Assembly (NCBI RefSeq): GCF_018531425.1
Contig: NZ_JAHBOI010000009.1
Location: 62,001 to 126,000, forward strand
Length of the DNA stretch: 64,000 nucleotides
Direction of reading: 5' to 3'
From: Paenarthrobacter sp. DKR-5
Lineage (GTDB): Bacteria > Actinomycetota > Actinomycetes > Actinomycetales > Micrococcaceae
Shown: in pieces, positions 31,603 through 40,238 of the stretch
Layout: every line of letters starts with the position of its first letter
Numbering within the stretch: position 1 is the first letter of the stretch
Made by a program: the position numbers and the translations under genes
The notes under the pieces: model-generated
The model's input: the letters and a program-made list of their open reading frames with translations, nothing else
Told to the model about the DNA's origin: nothing
Database searches by the model: none

Positions 31603-32355
31603 TCACTGGACGGGGCGCAGCCGCAGCCCCTGCATCCCGCCGTCGACCGCCAGCGAGGTCCCCGTGGTGGAGCCGGCCGACGGGGACGCCAGATAGACGA
31701 TGGCGGCTGCCACTTCGTCCGCGCTCACCAGCCGGCCGTGGGGCTGGCGCGCGTTCAGGGCGGCACGCTCCGCGGCGGGATCATCCGCTGCAGCGAGAAG
31801 CCGGGAGACCCACGGCGTGTCGGCCGTGCCGGGGTTCACGCAGTTCACCCGGATGCCCTCCCGCAGGTGGTCCGCCGCCATGCTCAGCGTGAGCGAAAGA
31901 ACTGCGCCCTTGCTGGCCGAATAGAGTGCCCGCGCGGGCAGACCGGCGGTGGCGGCAATGGAGCAGGTGTTCACAATCGCGGCGGCGGGCGAACGCCGCA
32001 GGTGCGGCAGGGCCGCGCGGCTGACGCGCACCATACCCAGCACGTTGACGTCGAACACCCGGTGCCACTCTTCGTCGGTGTTGTCTTCGACAGTTCCTTG
32101 CGCTCCGATCCCGGCGTTGTTCACCACGATGTCCAGCCGGCCGAATCTGTCGACGACGGCCTGCACCGCGGCGGCGACCGAGGCATCGTCCGCCACGTCG
32201 CAACCCACCGCGAAATGCCCGTCGCCTGCCTCACCCGGGTTCAGGTCCAGGACGGCCACAGTTGCCCCTGCTGCCGCGAGTCTTGCCGCTGCCGCCGCCC
32301 CGATGCCGGAGGCCCCCCCGGTGACGATGGCCACCAGCGAGTCCATTTCACCCAT
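31603..32355 (-). CDS. SDR-family dehydrogenase of the sugar-acid cluster
   Basis: A 250-residue classical SDR: TGGASGIGAAAAARLA near residue 12, NNAGIGAQG near residue 84, Ser in TCSIAATAG, and YSASKGAVL for the Tyr/Lys pair. ATG 32355 sits five bases after AAGGAG. Next to an FAH-family hydrolase and an enolase-superfamily dehydratase it is a good candidate for a 2-keto-3-deoxy-aldonate 4- or 5-dehydrogenase, as in non-phosphorylative L-fucose and L-rhamnose pathways. That role is inferred from context only. Confidence 0.85.
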   Translation of the reverse strand: MGEMDSLVAIVTGGASGIGAAAAARLAAAGATVAVLDLNPGEAGDGHFAVGCDVADDASVAAAVQAVVDRFGRLDIVVNNAGIGAQGTVEDNTDEEWHRVFDVNVLGMVRVSRAALPHLRRSPAAAIVNTCSIAATAGLPARALYSASKGAVLSLTLSMAADHLREGIRVNCVNPGTADTPWVSRLLAAADDPAAERAALNARQPHGRLVSADEVAAAIVYLASPSAGSTTGTSLAVDGGMQGLRLRPVQ

Positions 32356-32394
32356 CACATCTCCTTCCGTCGCTGCCGTGCCGTTGCGCCTGCT

Positions 32395-33276
32395 TCAGGC
32401 CTGGGCGAAGGTCTGGCGTTGCCGGCCCAGGCCCTCGATTTCAAGTTCGAGGACGTCCCCGGCCTTTAGGTACGGGAACTTGCCGGACAGTGCCACGCCC
32501 TGCGGTGTTCCGGTCAGCACCACATCCCCTGGCTCCAGGGCCATGTACTGGCTCAGATGGTGGATCAGGTAACGGACCGGGAAAATCATGTCCGCGGTGC
32601 TCGAATCCTGCCGGGCCTCCCCGTTGACCCAGCTGCGCAGCCGCAGGTTATCCGGATCCACCTCGTCCGCGGGCACCAGCCACGGACCCAGCGGGGCAAA
32701 CCCGGGAGCGCACTTACCCTTGGACCACTGCCCGCCCGAGTCCTCGATCTGGAACGTGCGCTCGGACAAATCATTCGCCACCAGGTAGCCGGCGATGTGC
32801 GACGCCGCGTCCTCCACCGAGGACAAATAGCTCGCCCGCTTCCCGATCACCACGCCCAGCTCAACCTCCCAGTCCGTCTTGGTGCTGTTGCGCGGAATCG
32901 ACACCTCGTCCTCCGGCCCGGCGACGGTGTTCGGCGTCTTGAAGAAGATGATCGGAACCTTCGGCGGCTCCGCCCCCGACTCGGCCGCATGGGCGGCGTA
33001 GTTCATCCCCACGCACACCACCGCCGACGGGCGCGCAACCGGGGAACCCACCCGTAGCCCGGCAGCATCCAATTCCCGCAGGCGCCCCTCCCCCAAAGCC
33101 CGGCGCACCTCATCGACACCCCCGGCCGCCAGGAAAGCACCGTCCACATCCGCCGTCAACGGCGTCAGATCGTACGTCTTCCCGCCGCCGGAACCATCCT
33201 CGGCAATAACCGCCGGACGCTCAGCACCCACAGGCCCAAGCCGAACAAACTTCAGTGCCTGACGTTTCAAATCCAT
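32395..33276 (-). CDS. FAH-family hydrolase (2,4-diketo-3-deoxy-aldonate hydrolase-like)
   Basis: A 293-residue enzyme of the fumarylacetoacetate hydrolase family. The divalent-metal site is E137-x-E139 (DWEVELGVVIG) and D169 (VANDLSERTFQ). The N-terminal VCVGMNYAAHAAE and C-terminal TGTPQGVALS are also typical. Family members cleave or hydrate diketo acids; with the SDR and dehydratase neighbours, hydrolysis of a 2,4-diketo-3-deoxy-aldonate to pyruvate plus lactate is likely. The final 100 bases recur as a detached fragment at 7.7 kb. Upstream purines AGGACAGGAA support ATG 33276. Confidence 0.87.
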   Translation of the reverse strand: MDLKRQALKFVRLGPVGAERPAVIAEDGSGGGKTYDLTPLTADVDGAFLAAGGVDEVRRALGEGRLRELDAAGLRVGSPVARPSAVVCVGMNYAAHAAESGAEPPKVPIIFFKTPNTVAGPEDEVSIPRNSTKTDWEVELGVVIGKRASYLSSVEDAASHIAGYLVANDLSERTFQIEDSGGQWSKGKCAPGFAPLGPWLVPADEVDPDNLRLRSWVNGEARQDSSTADMIFPVRYLIHHLSQYMALEPGDVVLTGTPQGVALSGKFPYLKAGDVLELEIEGLGRQRQTFAQA

Positions 33277-33307
33277 GAATTTCCTGTCCTCCTGGAAGTG
33301 GTTTGCG

Positions 33308-34513
33308 CTACAGAGTGGTGACCCGGCGGGACGTGTCTGCCCGCGAGAGGAACCCAGGCGCCAATTCGATGCCGTGGCCCGGTGCCGACGTCGTGCTGAT
33401 GGTTCCCTCCCTGAGCTCGGGTAAGCCGGTGGCGATGTCCTGATACCAGCCATGGTAGAAAGCTCGTGCAACTTCCTGGACTTCCACGTTCGGGGTGGCG
33501 GTCGCAAGATGAACTGCGGTAGCGAGCGCGATCGGCCCAGTGCAGTCATGCAGGGCCACCGGCAGCCCGTGGCTGTCAGCCAGGTGGGCCGCCCTCCTGC
33601 CTTGGGTGATGCCGCCGCACCAGCCGAGGTCAAGAATCGCTGTGTCGATGGCGCCTTGTTCCAGCAGGGCTCTGTAACCGAGGTTTCCGGCGCCGGTGCT
33701 CTCTCCGACTGCGATCGGGATGTCGGTTCGCGAGCGCAGCACGGCGAGCGCTTCCGGCTGGTCCGACCTGATCGGGTCTTCCGCCCAGGTGAGGTCGTAA
33801 GGTTCCACGGCGTGCAGCAGTCGGGTGGCTCCTGAAAGCGTCCATTGGCCGTGCAGCTCGAGGTAGATGTTGATTTCGTCCCCCACCTCGTTCCTGATGG
33901 CCTCAAGCACCGCCAGGCCGGCCCGGAGATCGGCGGAACGGCTGCCGCCGCTCTGCTCGGCTGCGAGGTCGAACGGCCAGATCTTCATACCCGGATAACC
34001 GGCCTCGACCAGCTCGCGGGCCAGCTTCGCGGGTTCATTGTGAAAAGCCCACAGGTCTTCGTAACCTCCTCCTGGTCCTGCCTCAGTGAGGCTGGTGCCC
34101 CAGTTGGACGAGGATTGGCGGGACTCGGCGTTGATGTACGAGTATCCGGCGCAGGTGTTGTAGACGGGGAGCCCGTTGTGGAAGCGGCCGCCGAGCAGCT
34201 CGTTCAGCGGAAGCGACGCGCGTTTGGCAAGCAGGTCCCAAAGCGCAATGTCGATGGCGGAGTTCCCACGGGCTTCGGCACCCGAGCCGGTGTAGCCGAC
34301 GTACGGCTCCAGCGCGGCTGCCGCGGCCGAGGGCGTGTCGACGGTGGTTTCGGCCAGCACGGGAGCGGCGACGTCGTGGATGTACGCTTCCACACTGGAT
34401 GCGCCGAAGAACGTCTCTCCGAGGCCTAGGTTGCCGTCCTGGTCGCGGATCGCGACGATGGTGACGTTCGGTTGCAGGCCGGTCCTGATGGTTTCGATCG
34501 ATTTAAGGGCCAT
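33308..34513 (-). CDS. Enolase-superfamily acid-sugar dehydratase (MR/MLE)
   Basis: A 401-residue mandelate racemase/muconate lactonizing enzyme family protein. Metal ligands appear as E219 (YLELHGQW), E245 (TWAEDPI) and E271 (AVGESTG). K177 (GYPGMKIWPF) and H322 (VALHDCTGPI) are likely acid/base residues. The pattern fits dehydratases that turn an aldonate into its 2-keto-3-deoxy form; which aldonate (fuconate, rhamnonate, arabinonate, galactonate) cannot be decided. It lies 31 bases before the FAH gene, so the two are probably co-transcribed. Confidence 0.87.
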   Translation of the reverse strand: MALKSIETIRTGLQPNVTIVAIRDQDGNLGLGETFFGASSVEAYIHDVAAPVLAETTVDTPSAAAAALEPYVGYTGSGAEARGNSAIDIALWDLLAKRASLPLNELLGGRFHNGLPVYNTCAGYSYINAESRQSSSNWGTSLTEAGPGGGYEDLWAFHNEPAKLARELVEAGYPGMKIWPFDLAAEQSGGSRSADLRAGLAVLEAIRNEVGDEINIYLELHGQWTLSGATRLLHAVEPYDLTWAEDPIRSDQPEALAVLRSRTDIPIAVGESTGAGNLGYRALLEQGAIDTAILDLGWCGGITQGRRAAHLADSHGLPVALHDCTGPIALATAVHLATATPNVEVQEVARAFYHGWYQDIATGLPELREGTISTTSAPGHGIELAPGFLSRADTSRRVTTL

Positions 34514-34584
34514 GAGTGCTCCTTCGCTGTTTCGGTTAGCGGTATTCAGGCCTCAGCGGCGCCGGGACGACGGCGTCGAGGGCC

Positions 34585-35496
34585 TCAGGCCCAGCGCAGG
34601 ATGAGCGGGTCCCGGCTTTCCGCCAGTCTGATCAGCTGGCCGCGGGTGTGGGGCGGCAAATCGGGGAAGGGAGACCTCGTCCTGTCGCTCGCGATGATGC
34701 CGCCTTCCTGCAGGAGCGCTTTCGTCGCGCGCAGGCCGCACTGCCGGTTCTCGAAGTGGATGAGCGGCAGCACCGCCTCCCAGTCCTTCGCCGCCTCGTC
34801 GCGTTCGCCCTTGTGGAAGCGACGCACAATCGGGCCGAGCTTGTCGGGAACCATCGCGCTGCTCATCGTTCCGCTGGCACCGGCTTCCAGGTCGGGGATC
34901 AGCGTGATGCCTTCCTCGCCGTCGAAGGGTCCAGGAAGGTCATCCCCGGCAGCGGCGATCAGCGCACGCAGCTTGTCCGCGGTCTGCGGCATCTCGATTT
35001 TGACGTACTTGACCTGGGGTATTTCGCGCGCCAAGCGTGCCAGCAGCGCCGCTGAAAGCCGGGTCGGGCTCACCGGGGCGTCCTGGATCATGACGTCGAC
35101 GTGCAGCCCGTCCGTCAGCCGCTTGAAGTACTCGAGGATCGACTCTTCATCGGCGGTGATGCCGGCGCCGTAGAACGGCGGCATGAGCATCACCAGGGAG
35201 GCCCCGAGCTCTTGAGCGCGCAACGCCCGGGCCCTGGCGACCCTCACGCTGTAATGGCTCGTGGCAACGCACACCGGAAGGCGTCCGCCCAGGTGCTGCA
35301 GCGCGCTGACGGTGATCAGGTCCCGTTCGGCGTCGTCGAGGGAGAACTGCTCCGAATAGTTCGCCAGGATGCACACCCCGTCGGAGCCTGCGTCGACGAG
35401 GTAGTCCAGGACGCGCAGCTGCCCGGGCAGGTCCAGAGTTTCGTCCTCGGCGAAGATGGTTGGGGCCACAGGGATGACCCCGCTCAGCACGGACAT
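34585..35496 (-). CDS. DHDPS-family dehydratase (L-2-keto-3-deoxyarabonate dehydratase-like)
   Basis: A 303-residue TIM-barrel Schiff-base enzyme. The imine Lys is K166 (YVKIEMP). The usual GTTGE loop reads ANYSEQFSL and the usual YNxP strand reads VMIQDAP, a variant seen in L-2-keto-3-deoxyarabonate dehydratases, which yield alpha-ketoglutarate semialdehyde. GIIPV-type N-terminus: SGVIPVAPTIF. It lies between the enolase-superfamily dehydratase and the second FAH enzyme on the same strand. A 2-keto-acid aldolase role is the alternative. Confidence 0.83.
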   Translation of the reverse strand: MSVLSGVIPVAPTIFAEDETLDLPGQLRVLDYLVDAGSDGVCILANYSEQFSLDDAERDLITVSALQHLGGRLPVCVATSHYSVRVARARALRAQELGASLVMLMPPFYGAGITADEESILEYFKRLTDGLHVDVMIQDAPVSPTRLSAALLARLAREIPQVKYVKIEMPQTADKLRALIAAAGDDLPGPFDGEEGITLIPDLEAGASGTMSSAMVPDKLGPIVRRFHKGERDEAAKDWEAVLPLIHFENRQCGLRATKALLQEGGIIASDRTRSPFPDLPPHTRGQLIRLAESRDPLILRWA

Positions 35497-35515
35497 TCAT
35501 GCTCCTTTCGGGGTC

Positions 35516-36397
35516 TCAGACCCGGGTAACAGCGTTGGACAGCACACCGATGCCCTCAATGGTGATGGTCACGATGTCCCCCTCGGACAGGATGAAGTCC
35601 AGGCCCGGGACGACGGACGTGCCCGTCGACAGCACTGCACCTTCCGGGTAGGTCTCCGCCCGGACCAGATATGCGGAAAGTTCCGCGAACGTCCGTTTGA
35701 GTTTGGCCGTCGACGTGTCCCCCTTCCATGCCACTTCACCGCGCCGGGCGATTTCCATCGTGATTCCTGCGTCTTGCGGGTCGGGCATGTGGGAGGCGAG
35801 ACGGATCCAGGGGCCGATCGAGCAGCTGTGCCGGTACACCTTGGCCTGAGGCAGGTAGAGCGGGTTCTCGCCTTCGATGGACCGGGAACTCATGTCGTTG
35901 CAGATGGTGTAGCCGACAATGTCGCCTTCACAGTTCAGGACGAGAGCCAGTTCCGGTTCCGGGACGTTCAGTTCGGAATCGGTTCTGATGCCCGCCGGTC
36001 CCCCCGGTCCGGACACCCGCCAGCCGATCGCCTTGAAGAACAGCTCCGGCCGCTCGGCGTCGTACACCCGGTCGTAGATGTCCGCCTCGCTGCTCTCCTC
36101 CATCCGGGCTTCCTTGGAGATCTGGTACGTTACGCCAGCTGCCCAGACCTCCGTACGGTCGTCGACCGGAGCGAGGAGCTCCACCGGAGCCTCGGAGGCA
36201 AGGGGCGCTGCGTCAAGGGTCCGCAGGGCGTCGGCAATCCCGAGGGCGAGCAAGGATCCGAGTCCGGTTTCCGCGCCCAGCTCGCGCAATCCGTCCCGGC
36301 TTTGGTGGAACCAGCGGACTTCCCCGGAAGCTGTCCGGGCTTTGAGCAGCGTTCCGAGTGGCGCATCGTTCGGGTCAAAAAGGTGATTCTTGGTCAT
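35516..36397 (-). CDS. FAH-family enzyme (2-keto-3-deoxy-D-arabinonate dehydratase-like)
   Basis: A 293-residue FAH-fold enzyme distinct from the one at 32395. E147-x-E149 (VPEPELALVLN), D168 (CNDMSSRSIEGENPLYL) and K186 (YLPQAK) form the metal and catalytic site. The NPLYLPQAK stretch is typical of the KdaD branch, which dehydrates 2-keto-3-deoxy-D-arabinonate to alpha-ketoglutarate semialdehyde. The ATG overlaps the stop of the FMN dehydrogenase gene upstream (ATGA), so these two are coupled. Confidence 0.83.
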   Translation of the reverse strand: MTKNHLFDPNDAPLGTLLKARTASGEVRWFHQSRDGLRELGAETGLGSLLALGIADALRTLDAAPLASEAPVELLAPVDDRTEVWAAGVTYQISKEARMEESSEADIYDRVYDAERPELFFKAIGWRVSGPGGPAGIRTDSELNVPEPELALVLNCEGDIVGYTICNDMSSRSIEGENPLYLPQAKVYRHSCSIGPWIRLASHMPDPQDAGITMEIARRGEVAWKGDTSTAKLKRTFAELSAYLVRAETYPEGAVLSTGTSVVPGLDFILSEGDIVTITIEGIGVLSNAVTRV

Positions 36398-37704
36398 TGG
36401 ATCGAGCTGCTTTCGAGGCTGGAAGCGTGGATGTTCACGTGGCGTGCGGCGATCTTCGACGTCGCGTCGAGCCCGAGAAGCTGGAGGCCCCGCCGGTATT
36501 CCGAACGCAGGATCTCGACTGCCCGTTCGACGCCGGCCTCACCGCCGGCCATCAGCCCGTACAGGTAGGCCCGGCCGATCATCACGGCGTCGGCTCCGTT
36601 GGCAACCGCGGCGATGATGTCCTGTCCATGCCTGATTCCGCTGTCCAGGAGCACGGTGGCGTCAGGACCCGCCGCCTCCCGGACCGCCGGCAGGATGTCG
36701 AGGGTTGCCGGAGTCCGGTCGAGCTGGCGTCCGCCGTGGTTGGAAACCACGACGCCGTCGGCCCCGAGCTCCATCACCCGGCGCGCGTCCTCGGGGTTTT
36801 GGATCCCCTTTACCAGGAGGTTGTGCGGCCACTTCTTCCGCAGCCATGCCAGGTCTTCGTACTCCAGGCCTGGATCGAACAGGAGGGCCGCGACGTCCGC
36901 GGAGGTTCCCGGGAAATCACGCACGGAGGCGAAATCAATGGGCGCGGTGGTGAGTTTGTTGATCCACCAGTAGGGGAAGCGGGACATGTCCAGGAAGGTC
37001 TTCACGGTCAGGGACGGCGGAATGGTCAGCCCGTTGCGGACGTCCTTAAGCCGACGGCCGCCCACTGCGGTGTCGATGGTCAGCACTACCGTCGTGCATC
37101 CCGCGGCCAGCGCGCGGTCCACCAGTTCGTTGTTCAACCGGTGATTGTTGGTGAGGTACAGCTGGAACCAGTTCTTCCCCTCCGGCGCGGCCTCCCGTAC
37201 GCCCTCGATGGCGGTGGTTCCCACCGTGGAGAGGGTGTACGGCAGGTTGTTGCGCTGGGCGACGCGGGCGACCGCCGCTTCGCCCTCGTGGTGCATCATG
37301 CGGGTGTATCCGGTGGGCGCGAAGACAAGCGGGAAGTCGATGCGTTCGCCGAGCAGCTCGGTGGACAGATTCGGATCGACCACGGAGTTGAGGTTCTCCG
37401 GAATGAAGACCGCGTCCCGGAACGCCTGCAGGTTCCGGGACGCCGTGACCTCGGCATCCGCCGCGCCGTCCACGTAGTCGAAGACAGCGCGCGGAGTGGT
37501 GCGGCGTCCGATGCGCCGCAGGTCCTCGATGGTGAGGGCGTTGTCCAAGCGTCGTTTGACCGGGTCCAGGACGGGGGCCCGGAACTGCAGCAGCTCACGC
37601 ACTTCCGAGAGGCGGGGGAGCTGCCGGCGCACCGGCGCCCGGCCGTCCGGGACGGGGCGCACCTCGGCCCCGGCTGCTTCTTCCGTCGTTTCGGTAGTGG
37701 TCAT
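36394..37704 (-). CDS. FMN-dependent alpha-hydroxy-acid dehydrogenase (LldD-like)
   Basis: A 436-residue TIM-barrel flavoenzyme oxidising an L-2-hydroxy acid, typically L-lactate, to the keto acid. K299 (NLLVKGIQNPED) and the catalytic H323 (VVSNHGGRQLD) are present, as are the FMN-binding PTGYTRMMH and LLDSGIRHGQDI. The first 55 residues are a polar extension. Within this cluster it could consume lactate released by the FAH hydrolase. The start (ATG 37704) overlaps the stop of the D-2-hydroxyacid dehydrogenase gene by four bases. Confidence 0.88.
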   Translation of the reverse strand: MTTTETTEEAAGAEVRPVPDGRAPVRRQLPRLSEVRELLQFRAPVLDPVKRRLDNALTIEDLRRIGRRTTPRAVFDYVDGAADAEVTASRNLQAFRDAVFIPENLNSVVDPNLSTELLGERIDFPLVFAPTGYTRMMHHEGEAAVARVAQRNNLPYTLSTVGTTAIEGVREAAPEGKNWFQLYLTNNHRLNNELVDRALAAGCTTVVLTIDTAVGGRRLKDVRNGLTIPPSLTVKTFLDMSRFPYWWINKLTTAPIDFASVRDFPGTSADVAALLFDPGLEYEDLAWLRKKWPHNLLVKGIQNPEDARRVMELGADGVVVSNHGGRQLDRTPATLDILPAVREAAGPDATVLLDSGIRHGQDIIAAVANGADAVMIGRAYLYGLMAGGEAGVERAVEILRSEYRRGLQLLGLDATSKIAARHVNIHASSLESSSIQ

Positions 37705-38675
37705 TTGAGTACCTCCGGGTTCACGATGTTGCGGGGCGCCCGCCCGGCGATGACATCCATCACGTTTTCCGCTGTCCGGCGCTTGAGCTCTTCCTGGGAC
37801 TCCTCGCTGTACCAAGCGGCGTGGGGCGTCAGGACGACGTTCTGGAGTCCGAGCAGGCTGCTGGTGGACGGAAGCGGTTCTTCCTCGAACACGTCGAGCC
37901 CGGCCCCGCGGAGGCTCCCCGACTGGAGCGCTTCCACTAAGGCTTCGGTGTCCACAACCCCGCCTCGGCAGGTGTTGACCAGCAAGGCTCCCGGCTTCAT
38001 GCGCGCCAGCACCTCCGCATTGACGAGATGGTGTGTGTGCCGGTTGAGGGGCACATGCAGGGAGAGCACGTCGGCGCGGCTGATGAGCTCCTCGAACGTC
38101 ACCACCGTTGTGCCGTCCGGGCTGACGGTCCCGGGCGTCTGCAGCGGATCGAACCCGATGGTGCTGTAACCGACTCCCCGCGCCTTGCGGGCGGTGGCGG
38201 CTCCGATCAGGCCCAGCCCGACGACGCCGAAGACCCGTCCGGAAAGACGGTGCAGCGGCTGGGCCGGGGCCAGGGAGTAATCCCCCCGGCGCATCGCCCG
38301 GTCGAGGGCGGCAACCCCGCGGGCCAGGGTGAGCGCCAGAGCTATGGCGTGGTCGCTGACGTCCTCCGTGCCGTAGTCAGGAACGTTGCAGACCGCCACG
38401 CCGGAGTCGGTGGCGGCCTCCACATCCACAGTGTCCACGCCGACGCCGTAACGCCCGACAGCCTTCAGCTCAGGCAGAGCCTCGAAGACCTTGCGCGTGA
38501 CGGGGGCGTACTGGACCAGGATTCCCTGGGCTCCGGCCGCCGCGCGGATGACGTCCTCCTCCGTCCGGCAGTCGGCCCGGACCAGTTCCATGCTCCTCGA
38601 CTCGGCGACGGCCTCCTCCTCGGCGAGGGAGTCCTGGTCCCAGTCGGTGACGACGATGCGGGGCGAAGTGCTCAC
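37701..38675 (-). CDS. D-2-hydroxyacid dehydrogenase (CtBP-like)
   Basis: A 324-residue NAD-dependent dehydrogenase. The Rossmann loop is VVGLGLIGAATARKA. The catalytic Arg, Glu and His appear in NTCRGGVVD, DVFEEEPLP and LTPHAAWYS. GRYGVGVDTVDVEAA and CNVPDYGTEDVSDHA place it in the C-terminal-binding-protein-like branch of phosphoglycerate/glyoxylate dehydrogenases. GTG 38675 overlaps the transporter stop (GTGA) and has GGAAGG six bases before it. It may reduce or oxidise a keto/hydroxy acid intermediate of the pathway. Confidence 0.87.
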   Translation of the reverse strand: MSTSPRIVVTDWDQDSLAEEEAVAESRSMELVRADCRTEEDVIRAAAGAQGILVQYAPVTRKVFEALPELKAVGRYGVGVDTVDVEAATDSGVAVCNVPDYGTEDVSDHAIALALTLARGVAALDRAMRRGDYSLAPAQPLHRLSGRVFGVVGLGLIGAATARKARGVGYSTIGFDPLQTPGTVSPDGTTVVTFEELISRADVLSLHVPLNRHTHHLVNAEVLARMKPGALLVNTCRGGVVDTEALVEALQSGSLRGAGLDVFEEEPLPSTSSLLGLQNVVLTPHAAWYSEESQEELKRRTAENVMDVIAGRAPRNIVNPEVLK

Positions 38676-40075
38676 AGAGCGCCTTCCGCCGCCGGTTCCG
38701 CCGCCCCAGCCCGCTCCTGCTCCACATAGCCGTACACCTCGGGAAGGATGTAGGTCGCCGCGAGGTAACCGGTCAGGGACAGCAACGCAACCAGGGCGGT
38801 GGCCAGGGGCACGCCGAGCGCGGTGAACATAATCGGGAAGAAGAAGATCGCGACGAATGAGGCGAGCTTGACGAAGATGTAACCGAATCCGGACGCTGTC
38901 GCGCGGTAGCGCGAGGGGGCGACCATGGAGGCGATCGTCATCCCGTTGGAGGCGTCCCAATAGTGGCCGAACATCAGGCCGGCCGCTGCCAGCGGGACCA
39001 AGGGCTTCCAGTTCACCTGCAGGAAGATGGCCGCCAGGATCAGGGAGACGAAGGCCAGGCCGTAGCCCACGCGCGCCACGCCCTTGTGTCCGATCTTCGG
39101 GGTGGCCAGCGGCGCCGTGAAACCGCCGATCGTCGCGATCACGTAGATCCCGGCGGTGAGGAAGTTGGTTGCCGTGATGCCGGATACTCCGGTGAGGATG
39201 AGGATGGTCGGCAGGTAGAACCCGAACGCGGCGAACTCCGCGCCCTGCATGGCGTTGGAGATCCAGGCGAAAATGGTCGCCCGGCGGCGCGTGCGGTCGG
39301 CCCAGATGCTGGCGAGGAAGTCGCGGGTGCGGGGACGGTCGATCGCGTAGTCCTGGTCGGGCAGCATGTCGAGGTCGTCGTTGAACATCTCACGCGAGAC
39401 CTTCTTGGCCTGTGCGAACTTGCCGCGCTGGATCAGGGCGAGAGCGGTATCGGGAACGTCCAGGCGCATGACCAGCAGGGCGAGTGCGGGGACGGCGCCC
39501 AGTGCCAGTCCGAGCCTCCACAGCAGGGCGTGGTCCATACCCGTCATGTACAGGATGGTGATCACGATGATGGCGACGATCTCCCCGATGCCGAACATCA
39601 TTTGCCACCGGTTGCCCATCACCTCGCGCTTGCCCTTGGGCATGCTCTCCATGATGTAGGCATAACCGGTCGAAATGTCGCTGCCCAACGGGAACCCGAG
39701 CAGGAACCGGATGATGACCAGCTGCCACATATCGGTTGCGAAGCCCTGCGCAGCGGCCAGCACAATGAACAGGATCATCGTGGCGAGGAAGACCTTCCGC
39801 CTGCCGAGGCGGTCCGCGATCCAGCCGCCGAAGAAGGCGCCAAGGAGAGCACCCGCCTGCACCGCGCCCGATGCCAGGCCGAGCATTGCGGGACTGGGGT
39901 GGAGGTCCTTGCTCACAAAAATCAGCAGAAATGAAATGGAGTAGAGGTCCCAGGCTTCAATCAGGATGGTGGAGATCATCAGCCACCCTGCACGGCGCCC
40001 GTCGCCGGTCCCCTCCTGGTTCAGCACGTGCTCGGCGGCACGGTCGCTGAGCGTCAACAGTTCTTTCTGGTCCAT
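38672..40075 (-). CDS. MFS transporter, likely sugar-acid importer
   Basis: A 467-residue MFS protein with about 12 membrane segments. Motifs include GWIADRLGRRKVFLATM (loop 2-3), GFPLGSDISTGYAYIMES (TM4 region) and a long cytosolic loop after TM6. It resembles the sugar-porter/phosphate-porter branch used for aldonates and organic acids. It is the first gene of a tightly overlapping minus-strand operon (transporter, D-2HADH, LldD-like, FAH) and is divergent from the IclR regulator. A purine-rich stretch (CAAAGGAG) precedes the ATG. Confidence 0.87.
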   Translation of the reverse strand: MDQKELLTLSDRAAEHVLNQEGTGDGRRAGWLMISTILIEAWDLYSISFLLIFVSKDLHPSPAMLGLASGAVQAGALLGAFFGGWIADRLGRRKVFLATMILFIVLAAAQGFATDMWQLVIIRFLLGFPLGSDISTGYAYIMESMPKGKREVMGNRWQMMFGIGEIVAIIVITILYMTGMDHALLWRLGLALGAVPALALLVMRLDVPDTALALIQRGKFAQAKKVSREMFNDDLDMLPDQDYAIDRPRTRDFLASIWADRTRRRATIFAWISNAMQGAEFAAFGFYLPTILILTGVSGITATNFLTAGIYVIATIGGFTAPLATPKIGHKGVARVGYGLAFVSLILAAIFLQVNWKPLVPLAAAGLMFGHYWDASNGMTIASMVAPSRYRATASGFGYIFVKLASFVAIFFFPIMFTALGVPLATALVALLSLTGYLAATYILPEVYGYVEQERAGAAEPAAEGAL

Positions 40076-40101
40076 AACGGCTCCTTTGCCGGCTACCCGC
40101 G

Positions 40102-40116
40102 TTCCGCTTGACGGAA
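40102..40116. promoter_or_regulatory. TTCCG-N5-CGGAA operator in the IclR/MFS divergent promoter
   Basis: A perfect 5-base inverted repeat 27 bases before the transporter start. IclR-family operators commonly use short GGAA/TTCC-type palindromes. GATGGAAT and AGGAAG follow nearby at 40130-40148 and may be further half-sites. Confidence 0.4.
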
Positions 40117-40238
40117 TGGTGTTCGGGGTGATGGAATCATATAGGAAGTAGGTTAGGCACCCTGCATAGGCGTGTCAATATCGCAGATCCTCCATGCCGG
40201 GCGGGAGTCGTGGGGCAGAACAAGGAAGTGGGCCAGTA